Part shown: positions 1 to 6,710 of the stretch, one piece after another | How the letters are laid out: the number at the start of each line of letters is the position of its first letter | How positions within the stretch are numbered: the first letter of the stretch is position 1 | Source: JBOGGN01 sp050744165 | GTDB lineage: Bacteria; Actinomycetota; Acidimicrobiia; Acidimicrobiales; Palsa-688 | Length of the DNA stretch: 15,970 nt | NCBI GenBank assembly: GCA_050744165.1 | Contig: JBOGGN010000307.1 | Span: forward strand, 1 to 15,970 | Direction: 5' to 3' | The notes under the pieces: model-generated | What the model was told of the DNA's origin: nothing | Database searches by the model: none | Seen by the model: the letters and a program-made list of their open reading frames with translations, nothing else | Program-made: the position numbers and the translations under genes

Positions 1-2
1 GG

Positions 3-884
3 GTGGCGCTGACGTTGCGACTGCTCGGCGGCCTCTCCGTCGAGGAGATTGCCCGGTCGTTCCTGGTACCGGACACCACCACGGCGCAGCGGATCGTGCG
101 GGCCAAGCGCAAGCTGCGTGACAACCACGCCCCCTACCGCATCCCCCGGGCCGCCGAGCTCCCCGACCGGCTCCAGTCGGTGCTGGCGGCGATCTACCTG
201 ATCTACACCGAGGGACACACGGCCACGTCGGGGGGCGGCCTGACCCGGGTCGACCTGTCGTCGGAGGCGATCCGCCTGGGGCGGGTGCTGGTGTCACTCA
301 TGCCCGACGAGCCCGAGGCGCTCGGGTTGCTGGCGCTGCTGCTGCTCACTGAGGCCCGGCGGGAGGCCCGCCTCGCCGCCGACGGGTCGATGGTGCGGCT
401 GGCGGACCAGGACCGCGGGCGCTGGGACGGGGGGCTCATCGACGAGGGTCACCAGCTGGTGCGGGCCTGCCTGCGGCGCAACCAGCCGGGCTCGTTCCAG
501 ATCCAGGCGGCCATCGCCGCGGTGCACGCCGACGCGCCAACCGCCAGCGACACGGACTGGTCGCAGATCGCCGCCCTGTACGACCAGCTGCTGGCCGTGG
601 CGCCCAACCCGGTGGTGGCGCTCAACCGGGCGGTGGCCATGGCCGAGCTCGATGGAGCGGCGGTGGGGCTGGCCCTGGTGGAGGCAGCCGGGCGCGACTG
701 TGTGCTCGACGACTACCAGCCGTACCACGCCGCCCGGGCCGACCTGCTCGCCCGGGCGGGAAGAGCCGCGGAGGCAGTGGCGGCCTACGACCGGGCGCTG
801 GCGCTGACCTCGAATCCTGCGGAGCGGGACTTCCTGGGGGGCCAGCGCGACGCGGTCATCAGGGGTTGGAAAAGGACCTCGTGA
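3..884 (+). CDS. RNA polymerase sigma factor, ECF42 family (5' end missing)
   Basis: C-terminal 293 residues of an ECF sigma factor whose start lies left of the window; the GTG at position 3 is an internal valine, not the start. The first 35 residues are the end of region 4, the helix-turn-helix that reads the -35 element (LRLLGGLSVEEIARSF). They are followed by the long C-terminal extension typical of ECF42 (DUF6596 plus TPR-like helices). Hallmarks are LIYTEGH, DEPEALGLLALLLLTEARR, the QDRGRWD segment, FQIQAAIAAVHA, NPVVALNRAVA and a final TPR-like helix pair ending in AERDFL. Full-length members are about 400 residues, so roughly a quarter is absent. ECF42 genes usually sit beside genes for YCII/DGPF-domain proteins, and the extension is thought to regulate the factor in place of an anti-sigma protein. 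That partner would be upstream, outside the window. The family call is firm; the regulon is unknown. Confidence 0.93.
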   Translation: MALTLRLLGGLSVEEIARSFLVPDTTTAQRIVRAKRKLRDNHAPYRIPRAAELPDRLQSVLAAIYLIYTEGHTATSGGGLTRVDLSSEAIRLGRVLVSLMPDEPEALGLLALLLLTEARREARLAADGSMVRLADQDRGRWDGGLIDEGHQLVRACLRRNQPGSFQIQAAIAAVHADAPTASDTDWSQIAALYDQLLAVAPNPVVALNRAVAMAELDGAAVGLALVEAAGRDCVLDDYQPYHAARADLLARAGRAAEAVAAYDRALALTSNPAERDFLGGQRDAVIRGWKRTS

Positions 885-907
885 CGGCCCGGCTCCCGCT
901 GGTCCGA

Positions 908-931
908 CGGGACCCGCATCCCCGGGTCCCG
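908..931. terminator. GC-rich stem-loop between convergent genes
   Basis: CGGGACCC (908-915) pairs perfectly with GGGTCCCG (924-931) around an 8-nt loop. It lies 24 bases after the sigma factor stop, in the 160-base gap before the end of the minus-strand DUF2510 gene. There is no T-tract on either side, so a terminator role is inferred from position only. Nothing else was recognised in this gap. Confidence 0.4.
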
Positions 932-1044
932 GCAACGGAAAGCGCGCCGGCGGTCCCCACAACGGGGCGCCCGGCGGCGCCCGCCGCCAAGCCGAATGGG
1001 GTGACTACGGGCGATCATTCCCGTCCACCCTCACCCTCTGTTGT

Positions 1045-1944
1045 TCACAGCGCGTCTGCCCCCTCGACGCCCCGGTCGCTCACCGCATTGGTCCAGGAAC
1101 TGCCATTCCAATAACGATATTCGTGGCGACCGGCGGGATCGGGGTACCAGTTGGGGGGCGGGGGCGGCGGGGGAGCCGGCATGGGTGCGGCGGGCATTGC
1201 TGCGGCCCGTGATGCGGACATCGGTATCGGGACGAAATCCGACGGAAACGGCTGCGGAACGGCATCCGACGGCTCGACCGCGGCGCCGGCTCTCAAGGGA
1301 ATCCCGGGCCTTTTGGCGGCATCGCCGACGGCAATCGCGGCCGCCACTTGGGACCGCAAATCGTCGGTGGATTTGTTGAACAACGCCAGCGCGGCTTCCA
1401 ATCGTAGGCGGAAATCGTGCAAATGGTCGCTGTCGTACACGACGCCGGTGACCTTCTGGCGGTTGCTGACCTGGATGGCTGTCCAAGGACGATCGGTGTA
1501 GTGCTGGATCGCCACCAGTTTGGAAAAGGCCCACTCGACGGTGCGCTGTGATCCCAGAAAGACGACGCGGGTGGTGGTGATGACCACAGCACCGGTGTCG
1601 ATCTCGGTTTGCGTCTCCGTTCCTTGGACGTACGTTCCACGGTTCTCGCCAAGCCGGTACCTCAGACCGGTGCCACCAAGCGGGATCGAAAATCCCTGCG
1701 ACCGGCCTTGGTAATGGCCGGCGCCGCGGCGCGGTTCAAACAATCCGCCGCCATTGAACACGTACACCGACTTTTCCCGCGGTTTCAACATCAGGGGCAC
1801 CTGCTCGGGCCCGCCGCCCTCCGGGCCGCCGCCATGGTCGAGCAGGAACAGCAGGTCACCCAACTCCTTGTCGCGCTCCGCCGAGCGTGCAGCCGCCGCC
1901 GCGTGGTCTCTGGCCGCCTTTTCCAGCCGGTGCTTCTCGAACAT
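1045..1944 (-). CDS. PH-like and DUF2510 domain protein
   Basis: Protein of 299 residues with three parts. Residues 1-35 are charged and helical (MFEKHRLEKAARDHAAAAAR). Residues about 55-185 resemble the bacterial PH-like fold common in actinobacterial DUF2510 proteins, with the run YVQGTETQTEIDTGAVVITTTRVVFLG and a later VSNRQKVTG, split here as TETQTEIDTGAVVITT and TRVVFLG in the core. After a proline-rich linker (APPPPPPP) comes a C-terminal DUF2510 motif, NWYPDPAGRHEYRYWNGSSW, whose invariant tryptophans and W-Y-x-D-P core are all present. No catalytic residues or membrane segments are visible. DUF2510 is usually treated as a binding module, often near membranes. ATG at 1944 is preceded by GAGGTAGGG at a workable distance. 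It is the last gene of a possible three-gene minus-strand unit, 76 bases after the DUF3565 gene. The cellular role is unknown. Confidence 0.85.
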   Translation of the reverse strand: MFEKHRLEKAARDHAAAAARSAERDKELGDLLFLLDHGGGPEGGGPEQVPLMLKPREKSVYVFNGGGLFEPRRGAGHYQGRSQGFSIPLGGTGLRYRLGENRGTYVQGTETQTEIDTGAVVITTTRVVFLGSQRTVEWAFSKLVAIQHYTDRPWTAIQVSNRQKVTGVVYDSDHLHDFRLRLEAALALFNKSTDDLRSQVAAAIAVGDAAKRPGIPLRAGAAVEPSDAVPQPFPSDFVPIPMSASRAAAMPAAPMPAPPPPPPPNWYPDPAGRHEYRYWNGSSWTNAVSDRGVEGADAL

Positions 1945-2020
1945 GGCCCTACCTCAGCGTGTTCGGCTGCCGGCAATCTACTCCGCGTCCCCGAAGGCCC
2001 GCGGGACAACGGCGGGCGTG

Positions 2021-2488
2021 CTATTTCGAGCCGGGGACGAAGAAGTCGACGGCCAACTCGACCGGCCCGATGAGCACCAGGCGGTGCGGTGCGTCCGGAG
2101 GGATCGGCTGGCTATCACCGGCGCCAAGGACCCGGTCAAGGGGCGGCTCGACCTCCATCGTGAAACGCACCTCCCCGGTCACGACCCGCAGACATCCCCA
2201 GACCCCGGAGGCGACGCGGTGAACCCGCCGGAGGCCGTCGGGCAGTGTTTCGGCATCGAAGGGGCCAGCCGTCCGGTGCCGGAGCAACCCGTCGGGCATT
2301 TCCGCCCGGTCACAGAGCGAGCAGTCGATGGCGGTTCCGAGCCGTTCGCGGCGCCCGGATTGGCTGAGGACCCACTGCCGGTCCCAGAACGGCGGCCGGT
2401 GCCGCACGTGCTGGTTGTGGAGGCACGACAACTCGGCGACCCAGTCTCCCTCGTCGTCCTGGTGGAACCCGGAGATCAGCCTGCGCAT
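2021..2488 (-). CDS. DUF3565-DUF1971 fusion protein
   Basis: Protein of 155 residues joining two small domains. Residues 1-60 match DUF3565: GFHQDDEGDWVAELSC, then HNQHVRHRPPF and a CSLC pair. The cysteines and histidines suggest a possible metal site. Residues about 65-155 match DUF1971, the cupin-like YeaR/TehB-associated domain, with GLLRHRTAG, GVWGCLRVVTGEVRF and a closing VDFFVP. In enterobacteria the DUF1971 protein YeaR is nitrate/nitric-oxide responsive and TehB-linked forms relate to tellurite. Whether that carries over is inference. The biochemical function of neither domain is known. ATG at 2488 is fixed by an exceptional Shine-Dalgarno sequence. It lies 118 bases downstream of the transporter gene on the same strand, with the DUF2510 gene following. 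Confidence 0.88.
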   Translation of the reverse strand: MRRLISGFHQDDEGDWVAELSCLHNQHVRHRPPFWDRQWVLSQSGRRERLGTAIDCSLCDRAEMPDGLLRHRTAGPFDAETLPDGLRRVHRVASGVWGCLRVVTGEVRFTMEVEPPLDRVLGAGDSQPIPPDAPHRLVLIGPVELAVDFFVPGSK

Positions 2489-2494
2489 CGGCCG

Positions 2495-2505
2495 TCACCT
2501 CCTTT
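2495..2505 (-). promoter_or_regulatory. Near-perfect Shine-Dalgarno site of the DUF3565-DUF1971 gene
   Basis: On the minus strand AAAGGAGGTGA precedes the ATG at 2488 by six bases. It complements essentially the whole anti-Shine-Dalgarno tail of 16S rRNA. No other start in the window has so long a match, which suggests strong translation and settles the start codon. Confidence 0.85.
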
Positions 2506-2606
2506 GCAACCGGGTCGACGTCGAGGCACGCGCCGCCATGCTCACGCGTCGACCGTACGCCGCCAGGTGCGGCCTGTCCGAAGCGATCAGGAGATGCTTG
2601 TCAGAT

Positions 2607-4190
2607 CTACGGAGCCGGTGCCGGCTGCGCCTCGTCGAGCCCTCCCGGCGGGGGCGGCTCCTCCCGGTCGTCCTGCCGGTCCTGGAACACCCACACCATG
2701 ACCGAGCAGACCACCAACATTGCCGTCCCGCCAATCATGGCGGCACCGAACCCGGAGGAAAACGTGGCCTTGACCGCCGAGATCACGGCGCCCGCCTGGG
2801 CGGGCGAGAGGTGCGCACGAGGGTTGGTGACCGCCAGCAGGGCGTCGGTCACCGAGCGATGGGCGTCGGCCGCCACCGCCGCAGGCAGGCCAGCGGGGAG
2901 CCGGCTGCCCACCGCGCCCCGGTAGGCGGTGTTGAGAATGCTGCCGAGGACGGCGATGCCGAGGGCCCCGCCGACTTCTCGGGACACGTCGTTGACGGCC
3001 GAGCCGACACCGGCCTTGGCGTTGCGCACCGAGGTCATGATCAGGGTGGTCGAGGGCGCAGTCGTCTGGCCGATGCCCAGGCCGACCAGCATCTCGGCGG
3101 GAACGATCAGCGCCAGCGGGGTTGTCGTGTGGGCCGTGGCCAGCACTGCCAGCCCGGTTGCGGTGAACATCAGGCCCGAGCCGACCACCGCCCGGGGCCC
3201 GAAGCGGCGCACGAAGCGGGCCGACAGCGGCGCCCCGACCATCGACAGCAGCCCGATCGGCACCTGGACCACCGCCGCCTTGAACGGGGCGTAGCCCTTG
3301 GCCAGTTCCAGGTACTGGGCGAAGATGAAGAACAGTCCGAACAGGGCGAAGTACTGCAGCGCGATGGTGCCCGACCCGATGGCGAAGGCCCGGATGGCAA
3401 AGAGGCGGACGTCGAGCATGGGATCGCTGGTGTGCAACTCCCAGGCGACGAAGCCCACCAACAACGCCACGCCGAGGGCAATGGCGAACAGGATCGGCAA
3501 CTTGAGCCAGCCGGTCTCGGGCCCATCGATCACCCCGTAGAGGAGGGAGAACAACCCCCCCACCACCAAGACGACGCCGATCGGGTCGATCACGGTGTCC
3601 TCGGGGTCCTTGGAGTTGGGGACCAACCACAGCCCCACCACCAACGCCAGCAACGCGATCGGGACGTTGATGAAGAACGCCGAGCCCCAGTAGAAGTGGT
3701 CCAACAGGTAGCCGGATGCGAGTGGGCCGAGCACCCCGCCGAAGCCCGCGAAGCCGGCCCAGATGGCGATCGCCTTGCCCCGTTCGGCGGCCGGGAACAC
3801 GTTGGTGAGCACCGACAGCGTGCCCGGCATCACGAACGCCGCTCCCACCCCCATCACCGCCCGGCAGGCGATCACCTGCCAGTTGGCGTCGGCGGCCATG
3901 GCGACCAGCGACCCGCTGGCCATGATCACCAGGCCCAGCTGGAGGGCCGATTTGCGGCCGTAGCGGTCGGCCAGCGCCCCCGCCGGCAAGAGCAGGGCGG
4001 CAAAGACCAGCCCGTAGGCATCGACGATCCACTGCAGGCTGCTGTTGCTGGAGTTGAGCGCCTTCTGGAGGACCGGCAGGTTGACGTTCAGGGACGAGAC
4101 GTTGGCGACGATCAGCACCAGGCTGAGGCACAAGCAGGCGAGCGTCCACCAGCGCTCTCGGTAAACGCGGTCGTCGTCGCTTCCCGTCAT
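2607..4190 (-). CDS. MFS drug efflux transporter, DHA2 (14-helix) family
   Basis: Inner-membrane proton-coupled antiporter of 527 residues, the usual DHA2 (EmrB/QacA-like) length. Many hydrophobic segments fit 14 helices, the first at about residues 14-32. Family motifs seen: NVNLPVLQKAL after helix 1, motif A GALADRYGRK (71-80), motif C GGVLGPLASGYL (about 151-162) and the DHA2 signature FFINVPIAL (172-180). The frame stays open to 4454, but that would run into the divergent repair gene. The ATG at 4190 gives a normal cytoplasmic N-terminus (MTGSDDDRVYRERWW) and has AGGA about 10 bases upstream, so it was chosen. The C-terminal tail is proline-rich. Substrate cannot be read from sequence; members export drugs, dyes and antibiotics. 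No TetR or MarR regulator is next to it. Probably first gene of a unit with the two minus-strand genes that follow. Confidence 0.93.
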   Translation of the reverse strand: MTGSDDDRVYRERWWTLACLCLSLVLIVANVSSLNVNLPVLQKALNSSNSSLQWIVDAYGLVFAALLLPAGALADRYGRKSALQLGLVIMASGSLVAMAADANWQVIACRAVMGVGAAFVMPGTLSVLTNVFPAAERGKAIAIWAGFAGFGGVLGPLASGYLLDHFYWGSAFFINVPIALLALVVGLWLVPNSKDPEDTVIDPIGVVLVVGGLFSLLYGVIDGPETGWLKLPILFAIALGVALLVGFVAWELHTSDPMLDVRLFAIRAFAIGSGTIALQYFALFGLFFIFAQYLELAKGYAPFKAAVVQVPIGLLSMVGAPLSARFVRRFGPRAVVGSGLMFTATGLAVLATAHTTTPLALIVPAEMLVGLGIGQTTAPSTTLIMTSVRNAKAGVGSAVNDVSREVGGALGIAVLGSILNTAYRGAVGSRLPAGLPAAVAADAHRSVTDALLAVTNPRAHLSPAQAGAVISAVKATFSSGFGAAMIGGTAMLVVCSVMVWVFQDRQDDREEPPPPGGLDEAQPAPAP

Positions 4191-4365
4191 CGGATGAACA
4201 TCCTGCTTCACAGACCGGTCCACGCAAACCACCAAACCACCTCCAGCCGGCTTTAGGAAGATGAGGCCGACACGAGTACTGACAACCCCTCCCTGGGGAA
4301 CTGGGCGCCATACTTGGGGCGGTGCCGGGCCAGAGCGATGTCCCGGTGCGGGACGGTGCGTGGCG

Positions 4366-4656
4366 ATGGCGAGGCCTTTTCCATCCTCATCAGAGGAGCG
4401 ACGAGCCCGGATCGTGGCGCGCATCCGGGCCATCCCGCCGGGATTTGTGCGCACCTACGGCGACATCGACCCGGCCGCGCCCCGCCTGGTCGGCCTGGTG
4501 CTGGCCACCACCGAGGAGCATCTGCCCTGGCACCGGGTGGTGCGTGCCGACGGCAGCGTGGCCAAGGGGCGGCGCCAGCTGGAGTTGCTGCGCCGGGAGG
4601 GGGTAGCGGTACGGGGGAGCCGGGTCGACTTGGCCGACGCCCGGCTGCCGGGGTGA
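4366..4656 (+). CDS. Alkyltransferase-like (ATL) DNA-binding protein, MGMT family
   Basis: Small protein of up to 96 residues corresponding to the DNA-binding half of O6-methylguanine-DNA methyltransferase. It has IPPGFVRTYGDI (23-34), the winged-helix segment, then LPWHRVVRADG (53-63). In active MGMT the catalytic motif is PCHR; here the cysteine is a tryptophan (PWHRV, 54-58), the hallmark of bacterial ATL proteins. Those cannot dealkylate DNA but bind O6-alkylguanine, flip it out and pass the damage to nucleotide excision repair. The RRxxLELLRREGV segment is also family-typical. Start is uncertain. ATG 4366 is used (GTG 4360 is also possible), but an internal GTG at 4414, preceded by GAGGAG, would still leave the complete family domain. 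A HAD phosphatase gene follows after 25 bases on the same strand. Confidence 0.9.
   Translation: MARPFPSSSEERRARIVARIRAIPPGFVRTYGDIDPAAPRLVGLVLATTEEHLPWHRVVRADGSVAKGRRQLELLRREGVAVRGSRVDLADARLPG
4371..4388 (+). repeat. Copy A of a GAGGCNTTTTCCATCCTC motif
   Basis: Eighteen bases that recur at 6649-6666 with one mismatch (C/A at position 6). A 5-bp hairpin, TCCTC-atca-GAGGA, starts inside it (4384-4397). It falls either in the first codons of the ATL gene or, if GTG 4414 is the true start, in its leader. Function unknown. Confidence 0.4.
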
Positions 4657-4681
4657 CCCTGGCGGGGATCTGGCGTCGCTG

Positions 4682-5353
4682 GTGATCGAGGCGGTGGTGT
4701 TCGACCTCGACGGTGTGCTGATCGACTCCGAGGAGCTGTGGGACGCGGCCCGGCGGGGGGTGGTGTCGGCGCAGGGCGGGCGTTGGCGGGAGGAGGCGAC
4801 CAGGGCCATGCAGGGCATGAGCGCGCCAGAGTGGGGCCGCTACCTGCAGGAGTCGCTCGGGGTCGACCTCCCGGTTGATCGGATCGTGTCGCTGGTGGTC
4901 GAGGTGCTGCTCGATGGCTACCGGCGCAACCTGCCGCTGCTATCGGGGGCGGTGGCGGCGGTGCGCCGGATGGGGCGGCGCTGGCCGCTCGGACTGGCGT
5001 CGTCGGCCAATCGGGTGGTGATCGACGCCGTGCTTCCGGCGGCGGAGTTCAGCGACGCCTTTGCGGCGACGGTGTCCTCCGAGGAGGTGGCCCGGGGGAA
5101 GCCGGCGCCGGACGTCTACCTCGAGGCGGCACGCCGGCTCGGGGTACCCCCGGCGGCATGCGCCGCGGTCGAGGACTCGGCGAACGGGATCCGCTCAGCG
5201 ACTGCGGCAGGGATGGCCGTTGTCGCCGTGCCGAACCGCCAGTACCCGCCGGGTGGGGACGCGCTGGCGAAGGCGGCCGTGGTACTCGACGGGCTGGATG
5301 GGCTGACGGAGGACGTCATCGAGGGGCTCGAAGGCGGCGAGGCGTTCAGCTAG
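4682..5353 (+). CDS. HAD-superfamily phosphatase, beta-phosphoglucomutase-like
   Basis: Cytoplasmic HAD hydrolase of 223 residues, a normal length for the subfamily with a small helical cap. Catalytic motifs are complete: motif I DLDGVLIDSE with nucleophile D8 and acid/base D10; motif II serine in LASSAN (about 107-108); motif III lysine K140 in RGKPAPD; motif IV VEDSANGI with E164/D165 for magnesium. The motif I form DLDGVLIDSE and the GKPAPD-VYLEAA run are usual for beta-phosphoglucomutase and small sugar-phosphate or 2-deoxyglucose-6-phosphate phosphatases. The exact substrate cannot be told. It starts with GTG at 4682, directly before the aligned motif MIEAVVFDLD. Only a weak GGGG is upstream, suggesting translational coupling with the ATL gene 25 bases before. 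Ends convergently with the METTL7-like gene, 39 bases apart. Confidence 0.92.
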   Translation: MIEAVVFDLDGVLIDSEELWDAARRGVVSAQGGRWREEATRAMQGMSAPEWGRYLQESLGVDLPVDRIVSLVVEVLLDGYRRNLPLLSGAVAAVRRMGRRWPLGLASSANRVVIDAVLPAAEFSDAFAATVSSEEVARGKPAPDVYLEAARRLGVPPAACAAVEDSANGIRSATAAGMAVVAVPNRQYPPGGDALAKAAVVLDGLDGLTEDVIEGLEGGEAFS

Positions 5354-5392
5354 GCGACGGCGAAGGCGAAGCGCGTGGCGACGCGGGCCGGG

Positions 5393-6028
5393 TCAGGTCC
5401 GCACGACGGTTGCGATCACGTGCGGGGCGACCGGCCGGTCGATGATCGCCAGCTCGAAGTGGAATCGCCGCTGCTCGGTGATCCCGAAACCGGCCGCCTC
5501 GATCGCGGCCATGGTGTCGCGGTTGGGATGGCAGCCTCCGAAGAGCATCGGCCAGATCCAATCCGCACGGTCCTGAAGGCGGGCCAGCTTGGCGTTGTCG
5601 GCGCGGACGTGTTCGTACACCCGGAGTTCGCCGCCGGGACGGAGGACCCGGTGCAACTCGGCGAGTGCGCTCTTCTGGTCGGGCACCGAACACAACACCT
5701 GTGAGACGACCCCGGCGTCGAAGCCGCCATCCTCCAAGGGGAGGTGCTCGGCGGCGCCGTCGACGACCGTGACGTGCCCCGGCGCGTCGGCTGCGGCCTG
5801 ACGGGCCTTGGCCCGCAGGTACGGTTCGGGTTCCACGGCCACCACCTCGGTGACCTCAGATGGGTAATAGGCGCAGTTGAGACCGCTGCCGGCACCGACC
5901 TCGACAACACGGCCGGCCAGCCCCGCAAGGGCCTCCCGGCGCTGCTCTGCAGGGCCCGCCGTCTCCCTGCGGGCCGCGGTGGCCGCGAAGAAGCGAGCGA
6001 AGACGGGATGGGAGCATCGAGGCGCCAC
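5393..6028 (-). CDS. SAM-dependent methyltransferase, METTL7-like
   Basis: Class I Rossmann-fold methyltransferase of 211 residues. Motif I is VVEVGAGSGLN (41-51) for SAM binding, followed by an acidic residue in VVAVEPEPYLR (62-72). Motif II region is GFDAGVVSQVLCSVPD (102-117) and motif III is RVLRPGGELRVYEHV (127-141). The combination HPVFARFF at the N-terminus, EPEPYLR, VLCSVPD, YEHV and a late GGCHPNRDT is the pattern of the group that includes animal METTL7/TMT1 thiol methyltransferases. Those animal proteins have an N-terminal membrane anchor; this one does not. A sulfur or small-molecule acceptor is therefore an inference. Start is GTG at 6028 with only a weak GGAA upstream. Separated from the VOC gene on the same strand by 164 bases containing a large inverted repeat, so it is probably transcribed alone. 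Confidence 0.87.
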   Translation of the reverse strand: MAPRCSHPVFARFFAATAARRETAGPAEQRREALAGLAGRVVEVGAGSGLNCAYYPSEVTEVVAVEPEPYLRAKARQAAADAPGHVTVVDGAAEHLPLEDGGFDAGVVSQVLCSVPDQKSALAELHRVLRPGGELRVYEHVRADNAKLARLQDRADWIWPMLFGGCHPNRDTMAAIEAAGFGITEQRRFHFELAIIDRPVAPHVIATVVRT

Positions 6029-6121
6029 GCAGGTTCCAGCATAGAAAGGTGCCGCCGGGCCGCGATCACCCGTGAGCGCCTAGGAGTACGCCACCGGCGC
6101 CGGATAGCGGGCGGGACTGGC

Positions 6122-6170
6122 GGGGTGACCCGAATACCTACCGTATGGAGCCAGGTATTCGGGTCACCCC
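6122..6170. repeat. Perfect 18-bp inverted repeat
   Basis: GGGGTGACCCGAATACCT (6122-6139) is exactly complementary to 6153-6170, with a 13-nt loop. It lies between two minus-strand genes, 23 bases after the VOC stop codon and 94 bases before the methyltransferase start. No T-tract follows on the minus strand, so it is not a standard intrinsic terminator. It could terminate, protect a 3' end, act as a dyad operator or be a dispersed repeat. Confidence 0.8.
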
Positions 6171-6192
6171 TATGGGGAAGGCCTCGCTGAGC

Positions 6193-6624
6193 TCAGGACG
6201 ACGCGCCAGAACCCGCCATGGGGAAGTCGACCATGATCATCCACGGCGTGCCGAAAGAGTCGGTGCACATGCCGAAGGCAGGCGAGAAAAAGGTGTCACT
6301 GATAGGCATCTGCACCTGGCCGCCGTCAGCCAGGGCGTCGAAGACCCGCTTGGCCTCGCCGGCGTCGTCGAGCGCCAGGTTCACGCACATTCCGTGCACA
6401 TCACCCTTGAAGCCGCCCGAGGGGTCGTCGGCACCGAGCAGCAGACCGGCGCTGGTCGTCAGGGCGGCGTGCATGACAGCGTCGGGATTGGAGCCGGGGG
6501 GCGCCGAATCAGGGGGCATGTCGGACATCCCGAGGACCACCAGCTCACCGCCGAGGACCTCTTGGTACCGGGTGAAGGCAGCCCGGCAGTTGCCAGCGAA
6601 CGCCAGGTAGGGGCGGATTGCCAT
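6193..6624 (-). CDS. PhnB-like VOC superfamily protein
   Basis: Protein of 143 residues from the PhnB branch of the vicinal-oxygen-chelate (glyoxalase/dioxygenase) superfamily. It starts MAIRPYLAFAGNCRAAFTRY, the usual form with a strand then the helix holding CxxAFxxYxxVLGG. It continues with VMHAALTTSAGLLLGADD and ends CTDSFGTPWMIMV, where D-x-F-G-x-x-W is the signature of the family. The name PhnB comes from a gene near the phosphonate operon; no reaction is established for most members. The ATG at 6624 has AAAGGAG nine bases upstream, which selects it over an upstream ATG at 6672. It is divergent from the truncated haemoglobin gene with an 86-base spacer that holds copy B of the GAGGCNTTTTCC motif. 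Confidence 0.92.
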   Translation of the reverse strand: MAIRPYLAFAGNCRAAFTRYQEVLGGELVVLGMSDMPPDSAPPGSNPDAVMHAALTTSAGLLLGADDPSGGFKGDVHGMCVNLALDDAGEAKRVFDALADGGQVQMPISDTFFSPAFGMCTDSFGTPWMIMVDFPMAGSGASS

Positions 6625-6648
6625 CGGAGGACGCTCCTTTCGAGAGGG

Positions 6649-6666
6649 GAGGCATTTTCCATCCTC
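6649..6666 (+). repeat. Copy B of the GAGGCNTTTTCCATCCTC motif
   Basis: Matches 4371-4388 at 17 of 18 bases. It lies in the 86-base divergent spacer between the VOC gene (minus) and the truncated haemoglobin gene (plus), 44 bases before the latter's GTG. A weak nested fold follows on the plus strand: GGCG-ggaaa-CGCC (6677-6689) inside CATCC/GGATG arms. It may be a promoter element or leader structure. Confidence 0.4.
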
Positions 6667-6710
6667 TACCACCTCGGCGGGAAACGCCAGGGGATGCGAT
6701 CCTTGACGGC

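Noticed and set aside
1733..1750. GGTTCAAAC as a tRNA T-loop
   Set aside because: It lies within the DUF2510 gene, and no matching acceptor, D or anticodon arms surround it.
2328..4256. Long plus-strand open frame opposite the transporter gene
   Set aside because: Its translation is rich in Arg, His, Gln and Gly with no domain, while the minus-strand frame gives a textbook 14-helix transporter. It is a GC-rich shadow.
4279..4314. CTGACA...CATACT as a -35/-10 promoter for the ATL gene
   Set aside because: The spacing is 24 bases, far from the usual 17, so the pairing is not supported.
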